Made by a program: the position numbers and the translations under genes | Assembly: GCF_000264905.1 (NCBI RefSeq) | Contig: NW_006763143.1 | Span: 791,224 to 855,223, forward strand | Reading direction: 5' to 3' | From: Stereum hirsutum FP-91666 SS1 | Taxonomy: Eukaryota; Basidiomycota; Agaricomycetes; Russulales; Stereaceae | DNA: 64,000 nt | The notes under the pieces: model-generated | Told to the model about the DNA's origin: nothing | Database searches by the model: none | The model's input: only the letters and a program-made list of their open reading frames with translations | Part shown: positions 17,983 to 29,233 of the stretch, piece by piece | How positions within the stretch are numbered: the stretch's first letter is position 1 | How the letters are laid out: every line of letters begins with the position of its first letter

Positions 17983-20900
17983 ATGGACGAGCTTGTGCAT
18001 CACTGCATGCGTGAGCTTGCGTTTGACGGAGATCTCGGTAAGTGTCATCTTTTTTTCTGTTCCATGACATAAAATTCCCCGTTTGGCACACAGCTGGGGG
18101 AGTAGTAAAGACCCTGCAGCTCAGCTCTGTGGTTCGATCCTGACTAAGGCCACTTTCTCTCGTTCCTTCTTCTCAAAAAACCTGGGCCACAATTAACTTA
18201 CTGACGACCACGCCATTATCTCGTTCGTGACGACTCAGGATGCGACGTATTTCGTCTCCGAGACTTCGTCACCGACTTCTTCGCTCATCATGCCGCCACA
18301 CGCACCCAGCGGGTCGACGACGCTTACATGGCCTTCGTCTGGGTCCTGATCATGCAGCAGCCTGCCGTACGCGTCGGGACTGTCCCATCTGGCGCGAGCG
18401 AGGTATGGGTCGCCCCTCAGAATGTACAGAAACAGAAAGCAAAGAAGGCCAAGGCTCAGAACGAGGACTTCGAAGACCCCTTTCAGGTCAGTTCGTTGGA
18501 GATTATAGAGGGTGGTAAGACGAAGCCGATGAGCGAGTTGGTCGAACGGTATGGAGCGAGTTTGAGGATTGCGGTGGACCATGAGACGTCTTTTGCTGCG
18601 ATTACGGGGTCGCATATTCGGGCAAGTATCACTCCTTTTATGGAATGCCTCACTGAAGAAAGAAAGAAGATGTAGCTGACTTTCCTGCCATTGTAAATGA
18701 ATAGCCTAGCAAATTGAGCGACATGGTCTACTCGGCCCTTCAGCTAATCGCGCGCGGACGAGAGCACGGGATGAGCGTCGTTGACTTGGGCAAGAAGACG
18801 GGCTACGACCAGAAGACGTGTTTCTATCTCGTCAAGCAGCTCATCGACCTCAATCTCGTCGTCAAGCGCCGCCAGGGTGGCGTCGGCTCCAATTTTTGCA
18901 TCCTGAAGTACTTCTTCGAACGAAGTCCGCTCTGGAAGCCTATTCGCGATGAGGAGGCAGCGGCTGCTCTGAGCGTGGAGCAGGCTGTGGCAGGTCCGTC
19001 AGGGGAGGGAGGTATGGACGTGGATGGCGGTGGTGGCGGTGGAGGTGGCGAGGAGAATGCTGCACTCCCGGACGGGATTGTGTTCACGCCGATTGATGCG
19101 CGCCATCTCTCCAGCTTGCCTGTGATCAAGGCGAGGGTAGTCAAGCTCTTGACATACGCACCGAATCATATCCACCCTTCGCAGAATCTGCTCAAGACAA
19201 TCGTTCGTACAACTTATTCTATTCTGGCTTCAGAACGCTTCCACTGATGTATTTTCTTTCTCATTATATACAGGGCTTCCTGAATCCGACGAAGACAGAC
19301 CGTCGTTTTTTCCAAAGTCGGGTTCGCGAACTCATCGAACAGGGTATCATAGAACGTGTCGCTGTTTTGGACCATAACCCGAAATCGACCACGTCGAAGA
19401 TACCTTGCCTCCGGCTCATCACGAACGAGGAGCAAAGTCATATACCGCAGGAACAGGAGCATGAGGAGGCCGTTGTACAGGTTCCAGGCGTGGAGGAGGA
19501 TGTCGTGGATAATTCCTCTGGTATGATTTTTCGCATGCGTCCACCGTACGAATCCTCGCTCACGGAACTGGACAGGCGGATTCAAGATGACCGTCACTCT
19601 GCATAAACAGATAGTAGATCTCATCGAGGAATCTGGTCTGCGAGGGATGACCTTGAACGTAAGACATTTATGTTGGTCATGACATGGTTAGTTCAAATAT
19701 TGATTCATCAACGTTGATTTTCCAGGATCTCTGTTCCAACCTATGCAACTTCGATAAACGCACCGTCGAGCTTCTCCTCTCCCGACTCGTCAAATACCCA
19801 CCTCCTTCCCACCTCGCCGACATCGGAATCGCACAGGTCCAAGAGACCTTCGGCCGTGAACGTCGTTTCAGGTATCACACCGTCGCCTCCTTCCGTGCGA
19901 TCATCGAGCGAGAGAAGTTGCAGGACCAGGACGTCTATTCTTCCATTGACTTCTCGAACGTGGGCGGTTTCGCTCCGTTCAGTGCCGACGTGTTCTGGGA
20001 GACGGAAGAGGAGAGAGATGCGCATGTGGATGGTATGAAGGGCACGACGGCACAAAATGCGTCGAAGAAGGCGGCAGGAAAGAAGGCGAAGAAGATTAGG
20101 GATGCTGACGAGGCTGAAGGTTCTGCCCCGGTGAGCAAGCCTAAGCGGGGGAAGAAACGGAAATTGGACGAAGATGAAGGAGACGAGGCTATTTCAGAAC
20201 CACCTGCGAAGAAGAAGAGGGGACGTCCACCGAAGAAGAAGTCTGGTGAGGAAGGCGACGCTAGTGTGGCGCATGAAGGTACTCCAGGTGCCACACAGGA
20301 CGCCACGGTAGGGGAGCAGGCTACCACTCCGACCACTCCTGCCCAGACTCCTGCTCCCAAACGTCGTGGTCGGCCACCAAAGGCGAAGGCTGTTGATTCC
20401 CCTGCGGCTGGGGAGGTCGCAACGGACGCCACACCCGTCTCGACGCCAGCAGCCACACCTAAAAGACGGGGTCGACCACCGAAGCGCAAGCAATCGGAGA
20501 TAGATCAAGCCTCTGCAAGTGAGGATCCACCACCTGTGAAGAAACGAGGACGACCACGAAAGACCACGACACCAGCTCCTACAGCCGCGCCTGAAGATAT
20601 GGAAACTATAACATCGATCAACGATACAACACGGACAGACTTAGAACCCTCTTCTTCTCTACATGGTGTAGATGGTGTTGAGACCTCCCCAGTGGAACGT
20701 CCGCGGTCTTCCAATCAAACGACCCCAGAGCACGCAGAGGCGTCAGCCCTGACTTGCCCCGATGACGCAGAGGAGGACCATAACATACCCGCATCGGGTC
20801 ACGCTGATCCTTCGCCTTCAACACGTTCACCTGCGATACAATCTGCAGTGGAAGAATCGTTTGACCAGACAACTCAAGCCACTGTTGACGACGCTGCAAA

Positions 20901-23900
20901 TGATGGACGCTCTGGAGCAATCCTTGAGCCACCATCCAATATCGAACAAGACCCCACGCCTATGGATGTCGACACAAATATCCCTCCTCAATACAGTGGC
21001 AATCTTCCTCTATCGCACACTTCCACTGCCGACGACCCAGAAACCTCCAGGCAACCGGCCCGCGTTATGCATGATATACCCATCGACCCTGCTCTTCTTT
21101 CTGAACCCTCCGCTCCAGTAAGTGTTCTTTTAAATATCGGTCAATTTTCCATCTTAGTACTGAAGCGTCGTTGGTTTATCTTCCTCTCAGACATCGATCG
21201 TTTCGCTTCTAGCAGGCTCTATCTCTGAACCCAAGCCAAGAGGCCGTCCCAAGAGCAATGTCTCCCTATTACGGCGGGAGAACGAGATTCTACGCGTTGT
21301 TGAGAACTACGGCGGCATCGCGAACCTCAGCTCCAAAGAGTTTCTCCATGCTCACAGCACCCTGCTGGAGACGATGACCGCTGCCGGCGAGGCGACGAGT
21401 GGTCAGGCCGGTATCCGAGTCGACAAGCGGACACTAGACCAAACTCTGACGGGCATGGAGAACAAGGGGAAGCTCAAGATCCTGAAGACGTCCGTTGTGG
21501 CTCCTACTGGTACCAGTCGCCTTGTTCGTGTCGCTTACTTGCCCACAATCGACATCGCCAAGGTGAACGAATTTGTGGTTGAATTAGGCCGATCTGTGCC
21601 TGTTCTACAGCCCATGGTTATGAAGACGATCGAACAGCCTGCCAAAGACCCTGTAACTTCCGCATCACGACCACACAGGGTCTCGCGCTTGAGCACCTTA
21701 ATTACGGATTTAGACTCTTCAGGCCAGCCCTCAGCTCCAGAGGATCCGGACGCAAAGCTTCGTCTGGCAATGCTCACCGACCCGAACGTGCTCGCTCAAC
21801 TGTACGGATATATACATGGCAAGGCTTTGCGAGCTCGAGAATTGCATCTCTTCGCCATACATGCCTTCGCTAGTCGCATATCATCTTCCCGCATCGTATC
21901 TCATGACCACCGGATACTGAGTTTGCCGTTCTTCAACCACGATATTCCTCTTTCTATGCATTGTTCGGTCGTATCCACTCTCGACTACGACGCAGACGTC
22001 GAGGCTCTCTTCAATACGGAGGAGGGCAAACGGACGCCCGTGAAGGACCTTTCGCCCGCCATTCATACATCTCTTCAAGTTGGACGATCAAGAGCACGCA
22101 CACGTATACTAAATTTACTCGAGTTGCTATACGGGTTGAAGATAATCACTCCCCTTCAGCCATCGACGGCTGAGAATCCTGCATTCGTGTGTGGCCCAAA
22201 CGACGACCATCCTGTGGCGTTCGATCCAGTGCCAGATCCCTGGACTATGACGAGTCTCGCCTCCGCACCGGTCTACTGGAGATTCAACGACGTCGCTCCC
22301 ATTTCACTGTGCGTCCTTGTCGAGGATAACCCCCCTCTATGGAAAAACGTAGACATCAAGGACGTTGACCAGTCGAAGGCCTTCTGGGGTGATCTGGAGC
22401 GGGCTTCTTTGGACCGTGCTTTCGCCGAGAAGGTGAAGTTACCTGCCTCCGGGAGTACTGCAGGATCAGCAGAGGCGAGACGCTCCATACGTCGCAAGTC
22501 TGCATGGGTCTCGTCTTACGAAATGTCCCCGAAACAAACCGAGTATCTCAAAGGCTTCACCGACCTCTCCACTGGAAATACGCCGCTTCAGGCTGCGAAT
22601 AGCGACGGTATCCTCCAAAGGCTGCATCGAGTCACCACTGCTCCCCTTCCCGTTATACGGGACTTCTTCACCAGGGACCATGCGAGAGTGCTCAACGAGT
22701 TGGAGAAAGCACGTCGGCGAGCTGCGGAGGCAAAACGATTGGAGGAACTCAACAAACAAGCGGCGGATGACAGGAATCGGCTCGCGGAGAAGGCTGCTCA
22801 TGCAAGGGCTCAGAAGGCCCAGGATTGGGAGGATATGGTGAAGCGCATTCATCCTGAAGAGCTCAAGGGTACCACTGCGATACGGGTAGGGCATGTCCGT
22901 GCGAAGTTCCTGCAGTCTGGAGGGAAAAATATTGCGAAGTGGGAAGCTGAAATCGTTCAAGCCATCGCAGAAGCTCGTAGAGCGGCGGAGACCGTCCTTG
23001 CCTCTGCATCAAGGACAGCTCTGCCAACACTGGCGCCACTTCCGGTACCAGCAACAGCCAGTGGTGCGACAGTGCATGAACTTATAGCGAAGCAGAAGAA
23101 GACGCAGGAACCCCTGAAGGCCCCTCCACCGAAGAAGAAGAAGGGAAAGAAAACCGCACAGAGTAAGTAGTCGCAGATCTTTTGTAGCATTCCCAAAGCT
23201 CATCCTTCAATTACAGCGGAGGAACCCCAGCCTAAAGCACCTCAACTCCGCAGACATCGCTTCCAGTGGAACCGCGAATATGACGAACTCCTCCGGGATG
23301 CTGTCATTATCATCAAGGCTCGATGTCAAAGTAATCGTATAGAATGGTCTGCCATAGATCAGGTGTTCCCATCGTCTCCCAGAAACTCACTTCGGCAACG
23401 TTGGAATTATCTTCGAGAACAGCCTACTGCAGAGGCTTACCTCAAGCGCTTGGAGGACTGGTGGCATAATTTATGGATACAGCATCGAGGGTCTTCGCTT
23501 CTTCCCGATCCCGATCCAGAGAGTGCCACTAACTTCAACCTCGTTCAACACGTCGAATTCCTGCGTAAGCACGTGGACAAGAACGCTCTGTATGTCACAC
23601 GTTTCCCATCCTCCTTCTTAAGGCTGATATTGACACACATGCAGACGAGTCGGGTTTGTGCAACCAAACGCGACTGTTCAAAAGGTCGAGCTACCAGCGG
23701 ACCTCACCGCTCTCAACACTCGATGGGAGATCGATGACAAGAGCGCCAACGTGCCTACCTGGGATTTCATGTGGAATATGGTCGTCGAAGAAGGCCGCGA
23801 GAAGACCTTCCTCCAGAACGCCTTCGTCTGTGGATTGGAGCACCTTCCAGCGACGCCTGAAGCTCCGAACGACACCATTCATGTCGCCGAATCTGCGTTG

Positions 23901-25469
23901 AAGGTGAGTGTCTGATGTTGGGTCCTTCGTACTGTGGCTTGAACGCTTCCCGTGCCAGATGGTATTTGGTACGCCGCATGAAGGCTACGATTCGACAAGA
24001 GCGTCGGCCCTCTTGCACGAGGTCGGAGAGCAGCCGATATCCATTGCGAAAACTAATCTTCTCAGTCGGGGCATCCTTTCAAAACTCGTCAAAGATCCCA
24101 GTCGGCCCAGGCCAGGAAGGGCGTTCAAGATCTCGGAAATGTATGCCCTGCCTCACTCATTCTCGATGTATGTGCTAACATGCAGTACAGAAACCAAAAC
24201 GCGATCGGAGGTTCCATCAGTCAAGACACCTTTCAAGACGGAGCTGCTCTTGAGGCGGTCTTTGAAGAGAATGAGGATGACTGGAGGGAATGGCCCTTAC
24301 TTTCCAGCGACGGTGACCTCGCTGCTTTAGTTCAAGCTACGTCAGAGAATCAGGCGAGTATTCCCACTTTCATCCTTCGATTATTCGACTTATACGCTGT
24401 TACAGGTCGACTTCAAGATCGATACTTCGCAGCCTCAGTTTCATCGGCAAACGCTTGAATGGAATAGTAAGAAGGCTGGTGAGTACATCATTGCCGTTCC
24501 ACCCTGTTATGTACTCAGCTCTCTGGGTGGTGTCAGACGACGACCAAATTGAGACGGCACTGTTTGTTCGGGCCCGTGACACATTCTGCGCATCGCAGCA
24601 AGTATCTGCCTCCCCTCCTCCGGCAGCGGAGCATCCTCCAATGGCGATCGCCACGACTGGCGAGCACGGGAAGACGGCGGAAGGAAACACTGCTTGTTGC
24701 AAGTTATCTTCGGACGGTATCGTGGACTGCGATCAGTGTATGCGAGCCGAGCTACACAGTGTCACTTCGAGCTTGACAGACCATGAGAAAGATATCGCAT
24801 CAAGTATCATGGAGGTCCTGCATGATGCGGGAGCAGCTGGGGTACCCAAGAGACAATTCCTAGTAAGTGACTTCACTCGCACTCGAGAGACGACTTGACT
24901 GAGATTTGTCGTCCTGCAAAGGTGTCTTTGACAAATTTCTCGGAGGACAATGTCAAAACGACGATTGAGAAATTAGTCAACGCATCGATGCCTCTGCTGT
25001 TCAGCACTGGCTACTCGTCCTCGGTGGTGGTCTCCTCGGCGTACGCTCACCAATGGACCGTCACCGTATCAGAAGATCCACCCACCAAATTGTTTCCTCG
25101 ACGGTGGCTCGATATATCTGGCATGAAAGTACCTGAGGTCTGGGATGCTGCTCTTCGTGCTGTCATGGGTCAGATCGTCTTCCGCCCAGGAATCTCGCAG
25201 GTAAGTCCTCAATCTGACTGATACCTCTCGCGTGCGTCCGTTGATGTTCACCCGATTCTCCGCAGACTGAACTTCGCTGGAGGTTGCGCTCGGTATACGA
25301 TAGGCAGGAGATCATAGAGCTGCTACGAAACGTTCAGGAAGCGGGCTTCGTCGAACGTAGGCTCGGGCCAGGCCAGAGACTCGCGTACGACGGACTGCTC
25401 CAGCCGGACGAAGAGGAGGAGAAGAATATGTTCTGGTTCTTGGGGAAGAGGCACTGGTATCAGGTCTGA
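17983..25469 (+). CDS. TFC3: Transcription factor TFIIIC, B-block-binding largest subunit
   Basis: Tfc3 (GTF3C1 in animals) recognises the B box of tRNA genes and recruits TFIIIB for RNA polymerase III. Early exons are 17983-18037, 18239-18621, 18705-19202 and from 19274; later ones include 19726-21117 and 21191-23162, ending HWYQV at the TGA 25467-25469. The B-block winged helix is at about residues 150-215 (LSDMVYSALQLIARGREHGM, DLGKKTGYDQKTCFYLVKQL). A Gly-rich linker follows (about 19027-19050). Four AT-hooks (KRGRPPKKK, RRGRPPKAK, RRGRPPKRK, KRGRPRKTT) lie at about 20210-20565, which is unusual as a tight cluster, and a fifth RGRPK is at about 21239. A coiled region (ARRRAAEAKRLEELNKQAAD) and a Myb/SANT-like WNREYDELLRDAVIIIKARC follow. 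Intron 1 (201 nt) is long for this window; intron 2 (18622-18704) has a GC donor. The exon-4 donor near 19520 is unsettled. Confidence 0.9.
18038..18238 (+). other. TFC3 intron 1, 201 nt, carrying a second B-box motif
   Basis: Splicing from GTAAGT at 18038 to CAG at 18236-18238 is required to join DLG to CDVFRLRDFV in phase. At 201 nt it is about three times the usual intron length here. It contains GGTTCGATCC at 18131-18140, seven bases, then GGCCA at 18148-18152, the same arrangement as in the promoter. An A-box-like GCAGCTCAG lies at about 18116-18124, too close to the B box for a normal tRNA gene. I could not fold a full tRNA. Confidence 0.6.
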
Positions 25470-25991
25470 AACTTCTCGGTCTACGTTGAACGTCCCCATA
25501 TTTTATTCCATAATTTCTGTACCTGCCTGGAGAGCTACGTAGCTTGTTGTGTGTACTTGGGTACTTGTTCCAATTCCTCAGCATGAGAGTCCAATGGATT
25601 GTACTACCCTGATATATAGGGCCGATGTTTGTGTGCGAGTACTATGAAGGAAGGAGGCGCAGATGATGACGCAGAGTGGCGCAAAGCCATGGAGAATGAA
25701 AAATCCCACGGTTTCCAAGTCGGGTGTGGCCCTTCCTAGGCACTCGATCGTTTTCAGCCATCCAATTCCTCAGCATGCAACGTCAATAGATTGTACCACG
25801 CCTGATAGACAACGCAGGTGTTTCCGTATAAGTACCATAATCTAAGGATCTAAGTGATAATACGATACAAGTACTACAACATCAGATAAATATAACAAAC
25901 AAACTCCCTCCGTCCCTAATAAGTAGTACCTAACCATACAACCTTCTCCGCCGATACAATTATTCACAAACATCCGAAAAACTAAGCTAGC
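25470..25991. repeat. Convergent 3' flank with an imperfect direct repeat
   Basis: Two related segments of about 80 bp lie 192 bp apart in the same orientation: 25570-25648 and 25762-25841. Both begin with the identical 16 bases CCAATTCCTCAGCATG, then share the pattern GATTGTAC-AC, CCTGATA and a GTACTAT/GTACCAT end, with several substitutions and small gaps. The region separates the stops of TFC3 and the MBL-fold gene, so the duplicate is probably of untranslated sequence. No gene is seen. Confidence 0.65.
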
Positions 25992-27754
25992 TTACGAGTC
26001 ATACGTATAATCCTTCACTTCGCCTTGTGCCGTCAACCTGATCCTCAACCCATCATGAGCCGGCCTCAACCAAATAGGCCTCACCTCTCCCTTCTCCTTC
26101 TCCTTCTCCTTCTCCGCCACCTCCTTCCTCTCCTCTTTCAATAGCTCGATCCCAGCCCGCTCATTCTCCGTGAGATCACTCTCACTCTTCTTTGCTTCTC
26201 CCACGTACTCACCGAGGGTGACATACTCATCGTGCGCGACTTCATGTCCGAACCCTGTGAGATACGTGCGAACGGCGTTCATACGACGAGCGTACGTCAC
26301 GGCCTCTCTAATTCCGAGATGGGACGTGAACGGCAGCAGGCGGAGACAGTCGAGGATGAGCAGCGGTGGTCGTGTACTTGTGGCCGTGGTAGCGGCAGTA
26401 GTGGTGGTGGTAATAGCTGTTCCTGCGTCTGGAGGTATAGCTGCAGAGGTCGAAGTAAGCGTACTCGGTGGCGTCGGCGTCTTCTGATCGGATAATAAGA
26501 GCGACCACGTATCCTCGGGTATGAACGATACATCCGAGAGATAGATTATCGATTTCTGGATCTGGAATCCGAAGCAGAGATACGGATGGATGACTGCTTT
26601 GGATGGGTGAGAGGATGATGGGTGGGAGATGGGAAGCGGCTTGGGAAGATCGGGGGGTGAGGTTGGGTGTTCGGGGGTCGTGGCGCCGGAGAGGTGGGTG
26701 GGGGTGGAGGGGACGGTGCTGCCGGGGGTGGGGAGGTAACCTGGTGGAGGGGCGACGGAGAATATACGGCCGTGGTGTACTGTTTCGCAACGTTAGGGTA
26801 AGTTGGGAAAATTTGCTCGGCGATGAGATCGGAGAAAAAGTTTAGAGAGGTTGAGCATACCGTTGAAAGGCAAGACTTCGATCCCGGAGTCTTCGATCTC
26901 GAAGGGTGTCTTGTCAGAGATGATGTGCCACTTGAAGTCGGGGACCTGTAGAGTGTGGCGCCACACATGAGATACTACTTTCGATTGGTAAGGGAATGAG
27001 AGGAGGAACGTACGTCTCCACCGCCAGACGCGAACTCTTTGGATACGAGATAGGGGAAGGATCGTTGTACTTCGACGAATGTAGCCTGCGAGGCGTAGAT
27101 GTCGATATGGGATTGTATAGCCTTATGCAATGTCCAGCCTGTCGTCGACTGCAGGTCAGCCACGGTGTAGATCGTTTGCAGTTCAACGGACTGTGGACAT
27201 ACCTCTGAGGTCATCCAGACCGTTTATGGCTGACGATCAAGAGGTCAGAGACGAGCCTTTTGAGACTTGAGAGAAATCTGCGCCACACTCACCATCCGCA
27301 TCTACATAACACTGTCAAGAGGGCTGCAACATACATAGGACGATAAACCAAGAACTTACGAGCATGAGTCAACAATACAGCGTCTATCCTCCGCAGACCA
27401 TACTTCGGAAACCATTCCAACGCAGCAGCTTGGAAGTTCTTGCCGACATCGATGACCACCGTCCTAAGCGTGTGGCGCCCAATAGACTCGTCAGACTCGG
27501 GATACCGTGAAAGAAGAAACGGGCGGAACGCACCATTTCCTCCCGTCTTTACCGTCTATCCGTACGACGCCCGAGGTGTTCCTCCTGATGTTCTTCTTCC
27601 CCTCAGGCGTGAGCGTAGAGAGACAGGTCCGACAGGGTTCCCTGTCCGAGTCTGGCGGAGCAGTCAAGCAGTCGAGATGGGGAAGCGAAGATGACGTTCC
27701 GGTCCCGAGGAAGATGAACTCGATATCGTTCGTCGCAGTTCCGTTCGTTGACAT
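25992..27754 (-). CDS. Metallo-beta-lactamase-fold hydrolase (PhnP/cyclic-phosphodiesterase-like)
   Basis: MBL-fold enzymes hydrolyse esters or phosphodiesters at a two-metal site. Exon 1 (27754-27534) encodes FIFLGTGTSSSLPHL and the NIRRNTSGVVRIDG motif; exon 2 (27463-27360) encodes VVIDVGKNFQAAALEWFPKY and LLTHA. A 9-nt exon (27301-27293) then completes the HxHxD metal motif as THAHADA, and exon 4 continues INGLDDLRG. Further metal ligands fit NVHHG and SDVSFIPEDTW. The LILDCLRLLPFTSHLGIREA segment resembles the family's C-terminal His motif. A Pro/Ser-rich insert separates HHG from the SDVSF motif, and a Thr/Ala-rich run follows it. A Lys/Glu-rich coil (KEKEKEKGE) precedes the end. Related fungal proteins are annotated as metallo-hydrolases without a proven substrate. 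It converges with TFC3. Confidence 0.8.
27293..27301 (-). other. 9-nt microexon in the MBL-fold gene
   Basis: The nine bases ATGCGGATG (minus strand) are flanked by GTAG on the 5' side and GTGAGT on the 3' side. They sit between introns of 58 nt (27302-27359) and 63 nt (27230-27292). Including them gives CAT GCG GAT GCC, so the motif reads THAHADA. Skipping them keeps frame but deletes the second metal-binding His and the Asp. Confidence 0.8.
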
Positions 27755-29233
27755 ATTTCAGGCTACAGATGCGATGAAGATGGAGATGGAGGGAGAGAAA
27801 AGACAGAGAGGAAAGGCGCCACCACAAGTACTACTGTTTTGCTGATTTTATAGAGACTCGACGACTCGGAGGCGCGCGAATGAAAGAGAGGTGAAACGCC
27901 GGACTGGACGGGTCTGTCATCCGTCCTTGCTCCACGTGGGCCCGGGGGAAGTGTTGTGTTCTCGCGGAGTCAAGAAAGCCCAAGAGATATTATCGATGAG
28001 TGCTGTATGTTCGCAACATTTGACAGGAGCTGGGTGTGAAACCGTTCCGCGGAGCGCAGAGGGTCGATGTAAAGTACTAGCGAGAAGATGAGTTCATTAT
28101 ACTGCGCGTCTATCATACATTCTCGCTTTCTCCGAGGCTGGATCGTCATGTGGCGCGGGTCACCTGCCAGCTTTCGGCGAACTCGAAGCTCGAAACAGGA
28201 CCTTTGATGGATGATCGGCGTCCTCGACGAGCGGCGGTTCCAGAGGACAGACACGACAGTGTCGATGGGGTTAGGACGTTGAGCACTAAGTGAGCGACAA
28301 GGAGCTTTATACGGGAACAAGGAGCTTAACTCTATACAGGTATAGCTGTAATCAAAGCAATAGAAGAACCGTCACGACATCCGAGATACATCATAAGGCT
28401 ACAGTACTACTCCCGAAAAGGTCTGCGTGGACAAATCGACGGTGGGCGCAATCATGCTCAGGCTATTAGCACAATCAATCTCGTTGGCACCGGTATGCTT
28501 TCTGTTCCCAATCTCTAAATTCCCCGCGGGTCCGAGAGATGGTTCCTTGAGTCTCTGTGGCGAACAACAGGCCGAACTCCCAGGCGGCGACGAACACGCT
28601 CAGACCATTACAGCGCCACAGTAAAATCAGACCAGCGGGCTTGTCACGGTATATGTGGAAGCTTAGGGAAAGGTGGGGTGCAGGAATTCGAGGCCTACTT
28701 CGATTCCATCCATGGATTCACTTGTTCTTGACCCTGTCCGCATTGTGGCGTCAACTTCACTATTGGGTGGATGGGTAGGAATGGATGCGAAGCTTCACCA
28801 GCATTGATACCCTGTAAACATGCAGACATGTCAGATCCGACAAACACCTTCATGAATCACGACTCATAGAAGCAATCACAATAAACCTGGCACTTACGAC
28901 GAGCGCCACCCACCTAAACTTCGTGAATCCGAATCAAAACAACCCCTCTTGACCCTTCCCCGGTTCTCCCGACCTTCTCCTTCTTCCCAATCTCTAAATT
29001 TTCCGCGCGGAACCGCCACGGGAATGCTATCAGACCAACGGGCTTGTCATGGTATGCGGAAGGAGGGTCACAGTCGAGAGTAGTCGCGGTCAAATCGCGG
29101 TGCCACTTGGTGAGCCTACTCGCACCATGTGACCACGACGCGTCGCGCTCGGAACCAGCTACATGGCGCTCGCGCAAGTTGGAACTTGGCGCTGTGGCCA
29201 CATCGAGCTATTGCGGCTTTCTCTCCCACCATC
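27755..29233. repeat. Gene-poor region with imperfect dispersed repeats
   Basis: No convincing gene is present. Short related blocks recur in the same orientation. CCCAATCTCTAAATT followed by CCGCG occurs at 28507 and 28986. CAGACCA-CGGGCTTGTCA-GGTAT occurs at about 28628-28653 and 29030-29055, so the block 28500-28655 appears to be related to a shortened copy at 28980-29055. A third pair, TCGTGAATCCGAATCAAA plus CAACCCCTC, is at 28921-28949 and 30033-30060, the second overlapping the end of the doubtful gene at 29234-30038. These look like segmental duplications with decay rather than a defined mobile element. Confidence 0.5.

Noticed and set aside
18078..18152. A second tRNA gene in TFC3 intron 1
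   Set aside because: The T-stem is poor and no 5' acceptor strand pairs with TAAGGCC; only the B-box context remains.
19935..20489. A 184-residue minus-strand open frame opposite the TFC3 AT-hook region
   Set aside because: It mirrors the codon bias of the real gene on the other strand and matches no family.
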